A stretch of 64,000 nucleotides of DNA from Epiperipatus broadwayi (Eukaryota > Onychophora > Udeonychophora > Euonychophora > Peripatidae): contig JAQFVV010012402.1 in the NCBI GenBank assembly GCA_028023455.1, positions 11,948,292 through 12,012,291 on the forward strand, read 5' to 3'. A program made the translations under genes and the position numbers. Positions 12,401 through 26,399 of the stretch are shown here, piece after piece (the first letter of the stretch is position 1; each line of letters begins with the position of its first letter). The notes beneath the pieces were generated by a model that did not search any database, had not been told where the DNA came from, and saw nothing but the letters and a program-made list of their open reading frames with translations.

Positions 12401-13844
12401 GTAAGTGCCAAAATACAAATAATTTTGGATATTTTTTTTTCAATCTTAAATTTATTATTCATTCTTTTCTCATATTTTATATATTGCTTATTTTCATTTA
12501 ATGTTTAGTTAAAAATTTTCTACAAAAACTAAAAAACGATTACATTAGATTTATGTGATTGCAAACATCTAGATCTATATTCTTTCTGCCATCAGAGGAA
12601 TAAAACAAAAGTTTAAAAAAAAATTAAAAAAATGTTCAGGAGAATGTATAATTTTTTACTACAATACTTGTCATATATTTTAATAAACACACATTAAAAA
12701 TCACCGATATTTGTAATTTACATCTTATAGTTAATTGTGCAATTTTTTTGCCTTTTAGATTTTACAAATATATTATACTTATTTTGTGTACAGTGGAGAC
12801 TTAAATGAAAATTAAATATAACAAGGAAGCTGTTGTTTTGAGAAAATAAATTATCTTAAAAATAATATACTAAAATGAATAATGCTGATAATTTTTTTTA
12901 GATATACAAGATCATCATGACAAAGTCCTTATACAGTTTTAAATTTTCTTATTTTTTATTCTGTACATTATAAATCACATTTAAAAAGAATGACTAAAAT
13001 AATTTATTGCAATAACATTCTTGAATTTGTTAATTCTTAATTTGTCTACCCTCATTATATATACAAACCAAATATGATTCTTCAATTCAACAAATACATT
13101 TTGGGCTTTATTTTATTTTTGCTCACTATAATGCACTAAATGAATTTCTCTTAGTAGTAGTACTAAACTTGCATTAAATTACATTGAATGCTTTTATGCA
13201 TAGAAACAAATACTTTGAAAACTTAAAATTGAATAAGAAATTTATATTAATCTTATTGTATATAGAAGTTTTTCATTAGAATAAATATCAAAATTAAAAT
13301 TATTAATTAATAGAATAGCTCATTAACAAACAAACAAACAAAAATTTTTTTTTTTAAAATCTGAACATTAGAAATAGAAATGGCATCAGCCATAAATTGT
13401 AAAGAAGAGATTACTGTACTTACAATAATATTATGAATCATCTCAAATTATCCTTGTTGAAGAAGAGAAAGATAATAAAGTATAATAATTTAATACATGT
13501 TATATGTATATTAAGTTTTCTGTCTGAAGGCAGATTTGTGATAACTAAGTATTAAGGTACTACAGGTGAAGTATTGACTTTATCAGAGATATGTTGTTGT
13601 TTTTTTCTTGTCATTCGTAATATAGTTTATTTTTACAACTTATTATCTAGATTTGCATCATAAACTTTAATTAATTTTTTATGTCTACAAGAAACATAAA
13701 AATCAAATTTAAAAGTAAAAATAATTTAGGAATTGAAAAGCAGAACAAAATTTTCAGACATTTTGTGACTATCAGGGATTAAATCTTATAAAAAATAAGT
13801 TAATTCTAATACATTATGTGCCTATTATTACCTATTTAAGTGTT

Positions 13845-13925
13845 TATTTGATACAGCTGTAGTGCATTTACCCAACCATACCTATACCTGGGTTCAAATT
13901 CTGGTCAAGTAAAACTTAATTTTTT
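13845..13925 (+). repeat. tRNA-derived SINE-like segment
   Basis: The segment holds a B-box-like gggttcaaattctgg and, about 45 bases upstream, an A-box-like gctgtagtgcat. It resembles the head of a tRNA-derived SINE. A body and tail cannot be delimited. Confidence 0.4.
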
Positions 13926-15249
13926 TCCAGATATTTAGTCGACTGTAACCCAGTTTTTTTAAAGAATAAAATAAGAATAGAAAAATAATCATATCCTCAC
14001 CCTCCAATATTTATCAAGCTTTGTGTTTAGTGTCCTTTCCCCTCATTGTTATTCTACGAGAGGCTGGAGAAAAATTTTCCTTGCAACGGATTATTTAAAA
14101 GTTGATCTATTTTAAATTTATCTATGAGTATGAATATCTAATGTTAAGATTATAAAACTTTCAAATAGATTGAGCTCGATGCCAATAATAAAATGTTATA
14201 TTACTCAGTTAATATAATTTTTTCTTTTTTTATATGTTGTGCGTAGTTTTCTTCTATTCATGTAACAAAATCGTTCTTTTTGTAAATATTTGTTAAATAA
14301 CATCTTACTGTATAAAATCTTTGAATAAGTTTTTTTTTTTTTTTACATAAAACAGTATATATATATAGTTTAAATTAAACAAATATTATAAATTCATATG
14401 CTTATGTCAAACGTAATAATAAAAGCAATTATATTAACAACTCTACGAATTAGTAATTTAAAATTGCCTTAGGTCGTATTTAAAAAACGACTGCAGATTT
14501 ATATTTTCCATTGGACACTTAAGATTTTTTCTTTCGTTCCTTTTTTTTTTTTCAATTTTGTATCTTGACTCAATAGTAATTAGGGTTACCGCTTTTTCCT
14601 TGAACTTAACCAGAGTTCAAAAAAATAATTATGACAGTCCCGAAATGAAGGAAAATGTATAAATTTTAAAGAAATTGCGTTGAAAAATAAAATGATGCTA
14701 AAAAGAAAAAAAAAATAATTATCTTATAAATACAAAAAGTGTTATTTGTACATTTCTCACTCATTCCAGAATGTCATTAACAAAATAAATATCAATTATA
14801 TTATCAATAATAATGACAATATTGTTCTGTGAAGTTTAATATTTTGATATTGTGATAGAATAAGGAATTGGAATAAAGGTTCCTGTATCGAAGTTTACAT
14901 TTGCTATTTATGATATTCGAACATCACATAACTTTACCTAACTATCAATTCTTTATGTATTTATGATTATATTAAAAATGTCACCATGCTCCAAATAATA
15001 TTCTTTATGTAAACATTAATTTTAGTTTTTTTTCTTTTTTTTAATCATAATTTGTTTTTGTTTTCCTTATTTATTTTAAATGTTGATTCTAAGAAAGATG
15101 AAATATATATATACATTAAACAATTAAATAATAAATACAATATTAGCATTATGTTATAAATATATTAATCAATTTAAGATATAACAATAAAAAAACTAAA
15201 ATTAATATTTACTTGTAAGATATTATTAAAATATTTATTGCTCTTACAT

Positions 15250-15365
15250 AGTTTAGTGTAGGGGTAGAGTAGTGGAATCTAAAGCTTAAGGTTCATGGAT
15301 CTCAACCTAGCTGACCATTCTGATGCTCAAACTGCCTGTGAATTCCCAAGCAATAAAATTATTTT
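15250..15365 (+). repeat. SINE-like repeat, family shared with 58.25 kb
   Basis: The order of blocks gtagagtagtgga, ggttcatggatc, ttctgatg and caataaaatt recurs in diverged form at about 58258-58360. This shows a dispersed repeat of about 115 bp. The gttcatggatc block could be a degenerate B box. Confidence 0.45.
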
Positions 15366-18271
15366 TAAAGCAACTATTGAAATAAATACTATAAATATAT
15401 TTTTCAAGTTTTTTTTTTTTCTATTTCAAATATATCATTAATATTTTGATCATTTTTGTTGCACTTTTTTATACCTTTTCTCAGATTCTGCACAAACAAA
15501 ATTGTGCTTCATTTTTCACATCCTCACTATATAATTTATAATCTTCACTGTATCTTAAGCATATATTTACAGCAAGCCACATATAGAAAAAAAATAATCA
15601 AGACACAGAGTAGAATGATATAACATTTAATAATTCTGTATTGTTTTTTTTACTTTTCTTAAACGATATTGTGATAGATATGTTAACTGCATGGCGGTGC
15701 AAAATAAGACAAGCTTAACACCAAAAACTTTTAATCTAATATGCTAAGTATGCTTTCAATATCTTTGGATTGATATTTAATAATTATGTGATTAACCCAA
15801 GTGACAGATTGCGCACAACTTTTCTATTTAATTGAATAACAGATTTTTTTTTTTTTACTTTGTTCAGCTGATTCAAGGAATTTGAAGCTTTTAAGTTCAT
15901 CATTGTATTGCTATAATAAACAATAATGAGCAACATTTTACTTAACAACTCTTAAAAATTAACACAATTTGACGAAATTATTAAAAAATACAAAGCTTAT
16001 AAAGAAGATAGGAAAATTCATAGTAGTGCACCATCCTAACAATAATTTGGCAAACACTTTCTTACAAAATGAGTTATATGTTTGTATTATGATATTATAA
16101 ATTGTAAATTCTTATTGTGTGAAGTTTTTATCTGAAAGATTGAATTATTATTATTATTAATATTATTATCATCATCATCATCCATAAGTATTACCACTGA
16201 AAAAGTTTGAATTCCGTTTATATAATATATAATAAATAGATAATGCCAGTCAACAACAATTTTTTTAAGATTTTGTTTGATGTGTAATCTAAGTATAGTT
16301 TTAATGCTGAATGATTTCATTTTCTTCCATTGTAGTTCTATGATGTCATGTTTAACTTTTTATTATATACTTAAACCATTAAATTAAAAGTTAATATTAT
16401 CTAATTAGAATTTATCTGTGAAATTAATATAGTTTCTATCTTTGGGGAGAAAGATCTGATAATTTTGATAGAGTAAATCTAGTCAGAGCAGAGGATTGTT
16501 TAGATTGAAATGTCCTTAGAAGTATTCTAGCATGAATTTAATTTCTACAAGCAGAGTAGCTAAATTCAGTTTTAGTTGCAAGTGCCGTGTTAACCTCTAA
16601 TATGTGATGCTTTTTTTAAGTCCTATTTTTATAAGATGTTCATGTAGATGTTATGTTATACGACTTTGTTTCAATTGCACCTATTTCTTCTATATGTATG
16701 AGGGGAGCAAATTTTTAAATCCTCACAAATTTCATTTTTCACCATTAATAAAAAAATTCTCTAAATTGTATTTTGTATGTAAAGAGGAGGATCAAGATAA
16801 GAAGTTAGATCATTAATACTTATTGTGTTAACATGTATCAAACTATTTGTAGGATAGTTAAATATGCTGTCCAATGATTTGGAATTGACACAAAAATCAC
16901 ACCACATATTGCTGTTTTGGGTTAACTTCAAAAATAAATAACAATATACGAGATGCAATAAAATGATTTTTCTATAGTTGTTTTAATGTCAAATTTTTCA
17001 GAGTATATAACTTTAAATAATGAAGAATAAAATAAGGCTGGAAAGTTATTATAAGAAAAATAATTAAAAATTTTCTGATTCAATGTTTCAAAATTTCTGT
17101 TATTCCAGTGAACATCATTTTTTTTTTTTTTTTGCAAAGGGATATAATAATCTTGTTATGATTTAGTTATAGCTAAGAAATAGTCTGAACTTTTGAAATT
17201 CAAGATTAAAGGATTGGAATCTATTAGTGACAGCTTAATAATAAAATTGCTTTTTCTATAATTATCACAATGAATTAAAAAAAATGTTTTGTCAAGAAGA
17301 TGGACTTGTGTTTTATGATTTTTTATTCAATCTTGTAGACTCATGCATAAAAAAATGAGTGGCACTTATTCTTAACTTTTCAAATGTCAACTTGAAACTT
17401 TTATTTATATCTATTACACATGCTACACATATAAAAGCTGTTTTTCAATAAAGTTCAGTATCATGAATATAAACGGAATATCTAAGGTTCTAAAGTTTAT
17501 TATAGTTTTGCTAGGGTTGCAATTAGGTTACACAAAATATTATTGTTGTGTTGTTGTTGTTGTTTTCCAAAAATGGAATATTAATATTAAGAAATTTCAT
17601 TATTTGATTAAAAAGCATGAAAAGTGTTATGAAAAATCAAGTTATTGATTTTGAAAACATGTCTTACTTTTTTTGTACATCAAATTATAGCATTTTTAAA
17701 AAAAGTGATAGATAATTCTCAAATTGGATTTATATGAATGATTTTAAGATTAGAGATGATATTTATATCTGTTTTCAGATCAAAGAATTGTCAAGTAATG
17801 AAAGATTTGGATGAGAGAGTTGAAAGAAACCGAGATTTAAATGTATATTCACCAAAAAATATTGGGAAATCACTAAGCCAAAAAGTGTTCTGAAATAGTG
17901 GGTTACACTCTTAAATTTCACTGAGCAGAAATGGAGTAGAATGTGTTAATTAAATGTTCATTTTTGTCTCTTTAATTGGTATTTTAACATAATATCTGAA
18001 TACAATGAACAATAAACATAGCATTTTTTTATCAAAATATTTTTAACATTGAATGTATTACAAAAACAGTGAAACAAAATGTTTGACTACTTTTGAAGAT
18101 TTTCTTAAGGCAAAATACAATAAGAAATCAAATAAACTACTTTTTCAAAGTAATAATAATAATTATAAATACAATTTCTACACCATATTTCAAACACTTT
18201 TTGGAAAAAAAAATTTTATTGTGTGTATACATATAATCTGTGTTTCCACTGTCCTGCAGTCTTCCACAGAA

Positions 18272-19130
18272 CTATGATATAATGATAAAATAAAATAAAT
18301 AACTATATAAATAATACAATAAAAATGTAATCAATAAAAAAATAAAATATAAGAAAACAATAAAACTAATAAAATTACAATAAATTAAATATGGTAAAAT
18401 GGAATTAAAATCAAATAAAATAATCCAGATAATATAAAAAATAAAATATACAACAATAAATTGAAATATAAAATAAATATAGAATATATTTATATACACA
18501 TTGTGATGATTATAAATATAGTTACTTTAAATAATATGTAATAGAGGTAGCTAGGATATAAGATAATTATTTAAAAAAAACAAACATTTTCTAGGACATT
18601 TTTAAGAAATTGAAATAGGAATGGGTAAGTTAAAAAAGATTTATAATATTTATGATTTTTAGCTGTAAAATAAAAAGTTAATATAAAGTATCATTAATAA
18701 CAGAAGAATGAATAAGAAAATAATAGATATTATATGTAATTAAAAAATTTGAAAATAATATTTTTAATAAATGTATTAATATTGAACAGAAAAATATATA
18801 AAGATAAAATAATATTTCATTAATTTGAGATAATAAAATTAGTTTTCATTTTTAAGGAATAGTAATAATTAGGAAATTATTAAATAACAATAATAAATAT
18901 TTAAATTAATGATTGTTGATGAATGTGCATGTACAAACAGGAATATATATGTATTTTCTATATTTATTTTATATTTTAATTTAATGTTGTATATTTTGTT
19001 TTATATTATTTGTATTATTTTAGTTTTATTATGTTTTGTTATATTTTTAATTTTTTTTTTGATTACATTTTTTATTGTATTATTTATAGTTATTTATTTT
19101 ATTTTATTTGTCATTAGACCATGTTTGAAG
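18272..19130. repeat. Large inverted repeat, arms about 210 bp
   Basis: The left arm (about 18272-18500) and right arm (about 18925-19130) are reverse complements with moderate divergence, separated by about 430 bp. The shared blocks run from the outer end (tttattttattttat) through tgattacatttt and ttagttttatt to the inner end. Open frames on opposite strands of the two arms encode almost only Ile, Phe, Tyr and Leu, and reflect base composition, not genes. A fold-back element or duplicated inverted segment is likely. Confidence 0.55.
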
Positions 19131-19239
19131 TGAGGTGTAGAAATTGTATTTATATTAAATATTATAGCAAAATAAAGGAAGTGGTTAATGCTTTGCAACA
19201 TTTTTTATACATTGGATCTACTCATATAATTGTGGAAAT

Positions 19240-20300
19240 AATTTCTAATTAGACTAAACATAGCAATAAAAATATATGGAAAGTGACATGATTGTATATT
19301 CAAGATTTATTTAATATACAACTATTATAGATTTGAATATAATTATCTAGACATGCTATTTCTTCAACATATATATATATATTGGGATTGTCTAAGTGTT
19401 GACTGATTTTAATGATTACTTATAAACCCATTTAGACTTGAACATTATTACACTTCTTATTTAAGTAATACATTGGGTGCAATTTGAAAATTATCATTGA
19501 AGTTTGAATGCTATAATTGACTATTTATTAGTTTGCATTTAGAACAAGTTATATTTACCTGGTTAAGGAGGTTTATTTAAACTTCTTTGTATCAATAATT
19601 TCAGTCTCTGGGGTCAAGTTGTAATCTTTGATGTCTATATAAATATATTTGACCATAAATAAAGGTGGGATTCCACCTTTATTGTTAAAAGAATGTTCCC
19701 TTGACAACAGATTGAGATTGTTGATTGTTATTGATATTGGGATTGTCTAAGTGTTAACTGAGTTTAATGAATATATGTATATATTATTACATAACAATCA
19801 AACATATATATATATATGCACAGAACTACTTAAACATATACAAATTCCTTAGCTCAAAAGCTTATATAAATCATAATATCAAGTTAATTTGTTTAAGGTT
19901 CTATTTTAAATTTGTTTATTATCTTCAGTCTACAGACTAATTTGGTCTGCTGAGAGAGTTACATGTTGCTAGATCTTACAAAGCTTTATAGTCCTGAATA
20001 GTTAGCTGAATTCCCTTTTGTAGTTATTTCTTTTGGTTTTTCTCAATTCTCTTCAGTCTGAGGTTAATTTCCTTCTTGTATTATTCATTTCTGGCTCTCT
20101 ATATTTTAGATATCAGATTAAACTAAATAAGTTTTCAAATTTTTAATAGGATTAATCTGATAAATTTACAAATCTATGTATATTTAAATAATCAATTAAG
20201 AAATAGCAATAAACTTTATACAAATTTTAATTAGTTTAATAATCTCTTATTTTTATTTAAAATATTAAATATAATTAATATATTTTTCTAATTTACATAA
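19240..20300 (+). repeat. Dispersed repeat R1, copy A
   Basis: Order-preserving matches to 27.88-28.56 kb include ctaRttagactaa, a gacatgatt-type block, agttagtttggt-like and cagattaa / ttaatctga pairs flanking a tttttaat core. Inside, the segment at 19382-19412 (attgggattgtctaagtg) is repeated at 19736-19766. No protein is recognisable. It could be a degenerate DNA transposon or a non-coding part of a retroelement. Confidence 0.45.
19660..19686. repeat. Short perfect hairpin
   Basis: A 10-bp perfect stem (ataaaggtgg / ccacctttat) has a 4-nt loop. A diverged version lies at about 24105-24145, so it belongs to a repeat and is unlikely to be a regulatory site. Confidence 0.5.
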
Positions 20301-22600
20301 ATATTTTCTCTGCTACTTATAATTAATTATTTCAATTGTAGGATGATTGTGCTGTGATATATAAATTGTACCGTATGACCCATGTTAAAGAATCAACAAA
20401 TGCAAAATAATAGTATATCTTACACATGCCCACTTGTTAATATATTATATATCTGATGAAACTGATTGTAAGATTTGCTGATATCTTCCTGTTTAAGCAT
20501 AATACCAAAAATTAAATTCATCCAGCACAACACTGATCAGTCCCAGATCATTGCCATAATATCTAATTTTGTCTCTCATAGTTTGCTTTGTTAAAATATA
20601 ATTTCAGTGAAGTAATACTGATGAACTGATTATATTTCCTAACAATAACCATTCTTATTTATTTATCTGGTCTAACCAAAAAATAATAATAATATTAGTA
20701 CAACAAAGTATCAACTTTATTTATGTTAAAGTAAGAATGTTTCTCTTCTTCTCAGTGTCACTTTCCAGATTTAAAAGATGGTCTGTCTCCTTTTTTCACA
20801 ATTTAAATATTTATTCTATCCTAATCAACAATCCATGTCTAGCATAATTTGAAAGCAATTGGAATATATCAGATAACCCACAGTTATATAAGTAAACTAT
20901 ATATTAAGCATTCAGATTGAGAATTGAATAAAGAATGGGCAAACTAACATCTAATTTTAAAATAATATAATGAAATAACTAGTTATGAAAATAACAAAGA
21001 AATTTGGAGCATGTATAAAATCATATTGCATTACCATAAAAATACATTAAATCATGATTATATTGTGGATATATATATATATATTACATAAATTACTCTT
21101 GTATAATGTGCCTGTTAGCATATATCTCTGGCTGGGTTTAATATCTTATTTGATACCCCCTTCCCTGATTTCTTTAAAGATATATTCACATTCTGCATGA
21201 AATAATTGTTAATCAATTTATGAAACATCTTGAAACAAAAGAAGAAGAAAAATAATAATGAAAAGTTTCCAATTAATTCATCCATTATCAATTTACTGCT
21301 ACCATACTGAAATAGTTAACTATAATATAATTTAAACTACGTTTTTAGCAGTTTTCACTATTTTAATAGAATCTTTATAGTATTACCTCTTATATTTTCA
21401 TTTTTATTTATTTTATCTTTACTATGCTTGGTCTGATTTTGAGAAAGAAATACATGATTATCTTTTTTGCAAGGTCTTTTTTCTTTAGTTTAAAAGTTTT
21501 TTTCCTCCAAATGTTAGTTTTTTCCACAACAATACTTCTATATTCATAGCCTTGCTGAATTTAATTTCCTATATGTTCATTTTTATTACAATATTATTTT
21601 TGTATTAATGATCAAAAATTACAATATTATTTTTATATTAAACTGTTTGCTGATTTTCAGTTTTCCATAGTTCTTTAGCTGATACATGGGTTATCAATTT
21701 AGAAACATACTTTATCTTGTAGAACAAACAATAAAAATGTTATGATATTTTCAAGCTCTTTATCCATTAGATAGCAATAACTTCAGCTCAGATAAGATAA
21801 ATGAATTTTCTCATACTTCCAATTGAATCAACAATGTTGGCTTAACTTCTTTTTTTTGCAGTGATTTATTTCTGTTAGTTTTAGGGGAAGTTATATATAT
21901 ATCTTTGATGCCTTCAACACTGGCAATTAGCAACTGCAATTCATCTTCAATTGATTTAATTCCAATTGCAACAGACTTGCATATAACTGTAATTAAATCG
22001 ATCTAAAGGGAAGAGACTGTTGCTTTTTAATATATCTCCTGTTAGTCAAATTAGAATTTATATTTGCCTGGAATAAAAAAACATTACTCGTTGTTTGAAA
22101 AATATATTGTCTTATTTACCATATGATGTGTGTGTTTTCAATCAGTCTTTGATTCATGTTTCATTTAATACATTGAATACGAAAAAAAATTATTACATTT
22201 GCATTTACTATTCTTGAGTTTGATTAATATTTGTATGTATAAAAATCAAGTTTAAACTGTAAAACTATCCTTACTTAAATTAATTATATATAATAATAAA
22301 AATTCCTTACAAACAAACAAAAATTCATTTGAAATACCTTATTTTGAATCTATACATTAATTTTAATAATATTTAAATGCATAAAATTGTGAATAAAATA
22401 TTTAAGAATTTGATAAGTTATGAAAAATTCATTGCCACCTCTTTCTTTGCTTTATATCGTAATAAATATTAATTTTAATCAGTGATGCTTTAAAGTATTT
22501 TAATTACTTTTAACTCAACTATAATAGAAAAATTGGTTTTTAAATCTTTGAAACTGTTAAAATGATTAAGAATTTTTCTATAAACTGTTTATGAGGTAAG
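20301..22600. other. AT-rich non-coding stretch
   Basis: I see no gene, no RNA gene and no clear repeat structure beyond AT microsatellites. Confidence 0.4.
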
Positions 22601-22611
22601 ACATTTCTTTA

Positions 22612-23830
22612 TCATCATCGTCATAATCATCAACCATTATCAGTCCATTGCAGGATGAAGGTCTCTCCAAGTTAAATCCATCTTCTCCAATCTTTAGCTT
22701 CTCTTCTCCATATCACCTTGCACACTTTCTTATTTCATCCATCCATCTCACATGTGGTCTCTTTCTGGGTCTTTTACAATCTCTTGGAATCCTGTTTAAG
22801 ATTTCAATTGTCCATCTATTATCATCTCTTCTAGCAATACGTCCAGCCCAACTCCATTTCAGTCTTTTAATTTTTTCAATGAGGTCAGTAACACCTGTTT
22901 GTTCTCTTACCCATATATTGTGTTTTCAATCTCTTCTTGTTACTTCCAACATGCATCTCTCCATACTTCTTTGAGGGTCTGAAGTCTCTGCATTGCCCTT
23001 CTATTAACCATAAGTAAGGACTGGTAAAACACTTTTATTAAAAACCTTTCTTTTTAAACACATAGGCATATTTTCTTTTAGTATCAATTATTTCTACCAA
23101 AAGCACTCCAACCAAGATTAATTCTATGATTAATTTCATCAATTATGTTTCCATCTGTATTAATAATCTGACCAAGGTATTTTAACTTCTTCTAACTCAT
23201 CATAATCGATCTTTATTTTCATATTTTGAGAAAATCCATTAAACATTATTTTAGTCTTTTTAACATTTGTCTTTAGTCCTACTTTCATCTGACAACTCTT
23301 GCAACATTTCCTGCAGCTCTAAAGCATTATTTGCAAAAACAACTACATCATCTGCAAAATCTAAATGTCTTAAATAATCTCCATTTACTTTCGCTCCTTT
23401 AGCTTCCCATTCTAATCCACAAAATACTTCTTACAGCACTGATATAAAAAGTTTTGGAGATATGGAGTCACCCTGTCTTACATCCTTCTCAATGTTGATT
23501 TTCCCAGTATCATTATGTAATGTAATTGTTACTGTTGCATTTTTATAAATATTCTTTAAAAGATTACAATATCCTGGATCTATACCTTGATGATCCAATG
23601 CTTTAATCACGGAAGAAATGTTTATAGAATCAAATGCCTTTTCATAATCTGCAAATCCAAAACATAATGGCACTCATATTCATTTGCCCTTTCTATAACT
23701 TCTCTCACTACCTGGATATGATCTATTGTACTAAAACCACTTTTAAATCAAGCTTGTTCTTTTGGTTGGTGGAAATCCAATGTTCTCTGTAGACGAGTTG
23801 TGATTTCTTTATACATTAGCATATATAAAT
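22612..23830 (-). mobile_element. RTE-type non-LTR retrotransposon, 5'-truncated, decayed
   Basis: On the minus strand the reverse transcriptase reads FKSGFSTIDHIQ (about 23745), then FADYEKAFDSI and VRQGDSISPKLF (within 23673-23431), then the catalytic LDFADDVVVFA (about 23375-23340). Both catalytic Asp of FADD are intact. The C-terminal part (about 22860-22680) encodes the conserved RTE tail with WAGRIARRDDNRW-like and RPHVRWMDEI-like blocks, in broken frames. The 3' end near 22612 consists of tgatga-type simple repeats, as in RTE elements. A frameshift at 23675 and several stops make it inactive. The 5' part (endonuclease) is missing. Confidence 0.85.
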
Positions 23831-25292
23831 GATTTTTCATATATATACATTTTTAAAATATATTATATACCTTTTAATAATACTATTTTTATTTTACAAT
23901 ATTATATTTCAGGACTTGGATTATTATACAAAATTAGCAATAACTTAATTTTTTTGTTCTTTATTTAATGCATGATTTTTAATACTGCAATTTTCTTACC
24001 TGATTTTTCTCTCGGGTCAATTATATGATTTTACTGTTCTATATTTCCTTTAATTACTAACTCATATGTACACACATCTTTACTACTTGAGTATATAATA
24101 TACCTCCCACATATTATTGAAATGTGGAGATTCCTCTTTTATTGTTGATTAAAGTCTTTCAGGTATTGTGGTATTTTATGTCCTTTACTTTTTTTTTTAA
24201 TGCTTTTGAAGAAATTTCTGATGATAATGTTATCTTAATATGATCATTTTCTGTCTACTTTCTGCTTCATCATGTTCATTGATCTACTACTTTTTCACTA
24301 GTTGATACAATAGTTTAATTCTCTAGTTAATTGATTTTTATCGATTCTTTGTTTATACGATCTTTGATTTACTACTTCTTCACTAGTAGATACAATAGTT
24401 TAATAGTTAATGATTTTTATTGATTCATTGTTTATATTCATTACTTTTATCTGTTTTTTTTCTTTTCCTTCCATCATTTTTATTAGTGTGTCATTTTTTT
24501 GCTTTCTATATGGTAATATTTGAAAATTATAATTTGCAATCAATCAATTTCAAATATGATTTTTATGTTAGCAATGTCTATAGCAATCTATTTTGACTAC
24601 AAATAATTTTTTGTGACGAATTAGCTAAAAAATTTAATATACTTTTTATTTTTATATTCTATATGCATATACAGTTATTTACTTTATAATTTCCCTTGAT
24701 ATTCTTTTTTTTTTTGTCAAAGTGCATTTTGTTTGTTATTTGATGAAACAGGTGTTGTAAAACATTTCATTATTAACAATTCTGCTGAAGAATTTCCAAT
24801 GGTAACTTGAATTGTGTGCTATGTTAGCAATGCTGCACACATAGCTTCCTGAATATTTGTCTACTGAAATTTCATCAGCATTTGCTTTATCTACAGTTTC
24901 ATTCAATTCTTGTTATGGTGTGGTCATTTTCTTTCTGAAAGCTTTTAAATTTTTCAGAAGTAACCAATTGCATTACCATTACAATATTTTCAAGAAAACT
25001 ATGATATGTGAATATCTCCCAGTTTTCTGATAATTTTCTCTAAATTGGTATTTTATACTATTTTATATTCTGCTCATCAAAGAATATAAATGCATTATGA
25101 TAACAATAATTTTTCAATTTTTCAGACCTTTATGATCCATGTGTATTGTTTGTCATAATTTTATGGTTTTGGCCATAAAATATATTGTTTTTTCCTGCTA
25201 AGTTTGCTCTACTTTGACAGTTTCACATTTTTTGATGTATGTTTCCATACTTCTAATAATAATTGGGTGGTCTTGGTGAATGACTTCCAGAA
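23831..25292. other. AT-rich non-coding with a tandem duplication
   Basis: A segment of about 86 bp starting at 24279 (tactttttcactagttgata) is repeated from 24365 with a few changes. Nothing else is supported. Confidence 0.45.
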
Positions 25293-26399
25293 GTTCTGAT
25301 CTATCATGTCAGTCACTTGATGGTGTTGATGCTAAGCAAAAACACATTGATATAACGTTCCTGAACCAAGGGATTCTATAGAACTATGATTTCCATAAAA
25401 TTAAAAAATTAAAACAAAATATAAAAATATAAGCTGACTTTTTGGAATGTTTGGGACAGTAATTAATCAGAGACTGGCTTGTGTGTGTGTGTGTGTGTGT
25501 GTGTATGTCGATAAAAAATTATGTTGCAATGAAAGCTGACTTTGACCTTTTTGGGACAGTAATTAATCAGAGTGGCATTTTGTGTGTGGGGGGGGGTATA
25601 TAAAAATTATGTTACTTTTTTAACAACAAATAATAGTAAATATAGCAGAGACTTATTTGGACAGTAATTAATCAGAGATGAGCTTCTTTTGGTGTGTGTG
25701 TGGATTGGGAAAGTTACGTTACTTTTTTAATAAAAAATAAAAGTAAATTTTATCCTTTTTTGGATAGTAATTAATCAGACACTGCATTTGGGGGGGGTAA
25801 ATTAGATTGCAATTTACCCACTAAAGTTAATAATTATAACAAAGTATTAAAATGAAATTCAACTCCAGTGTCTGGCAATTGCCAATTTTCAGTCTGAAGC
25901 AGCCATCTTCCTTGTCTCGGACGATTTTTAGTGATATGTTACTTTCATTGGGATTTTCAAAATAGTGCTGTGCAGCACCCTAAAATCCACTTTGTGAGGG
26001 TTACACAGTCTTGATGGAGCAGTGATGGCACTGTTAACACTGTTATAAGGTACCAGTAGGTCAGTTCACATGAAAAAAAAGTGGATCTGAAAAGTTCAAT
26101 TGTTTAGGCATGATGCAGTCAAAACCCCCTCACATGATACTGTAGCAAAAAATAGACAACCCAGCATTATGATCAAGTGCATAACACAAGCAACTGCAGC
26201 AGTCTTTGAAGGCATTTTTCTGTGCTTTTAGCTATAGAAAAAAATCTACAGCAGTAGCCAGCAGCTGAGTAAATGGACTCTTTCTGTGTTTTATTGTAGA
26301 AAGAAGGCTATCTGCTTGGCTACAGCTGTGAGAACAGCATATTTGTAGCAATTTAGCTAGAAATAGCACCATCAAGTGGCTGACATGATAGAACAGAAC
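25293..26399. mobile_element. Element with 35-bp terminal inverted repeats
   Basis: The left end (25293-25327) and right end (26365-26399) are inverted repeats matching at 32 of 35 positions; the ends read gttctg...ctatcatgtcag. The 1.1-kb interior has no ORF, so this is a non-autonomous DNA transposon candidate. GC content in 25850-26360 is visibly higher than in the surrounding DNA. I could not find a target-site duplication, so the superfamily is open. It carries the four-unit tandem array at 25453-25800. Confidence 0.65.
25453..25800 (+). repeat. Tandem array, 4 units of about 100-106 bp
   Basis: The block ggacagtaattaatcag recurs at 25453, 25553, 25659 and 25762 (ggatag in the last), each followed by a tract of g and t (tgtgtg or a run of g). 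Units differ by indels in the g/t tract and in the following AT-rich part. The array lies in the left third of the inverted-repeat element. Confidence 0.8.

Larger units (their letters stand above)
12401..18270. other. AT-rich non-coding, probably MLH3 intron
   Basis: This begins with a consensus 5' splice site. I searched by eye for the MLH3 endonuclease motifs of the C-terminal domain and did not find them. tRNA-derived SINE-like pieces lie at about 13845-13925 (a good B box, gggttcaaattct) and 15250-15365 (a family also seen at 58.25 kb). A trinucleotide microsatellite lies at about 16145-16183. No other coding is supported. Confidence 0.4.

Noticed and set aside
13845-13925. Possible tRNA gene
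   Set aside because: Box-like motifs are present but acceptor and anticodon stems do not pair; better explained as a SINE piece.
18909-19133. 74-codon ORF rich in Ile/Leu/Phe, membrane-protein-like
   Set aside because: Composition follows from T-rich DNA, and the inverted arm gives the same pattern on the other strand.
22648-22974. 108-codon plus-strand ORF
   Set aside because: Antisense shadow of the RTE C-terminal region.
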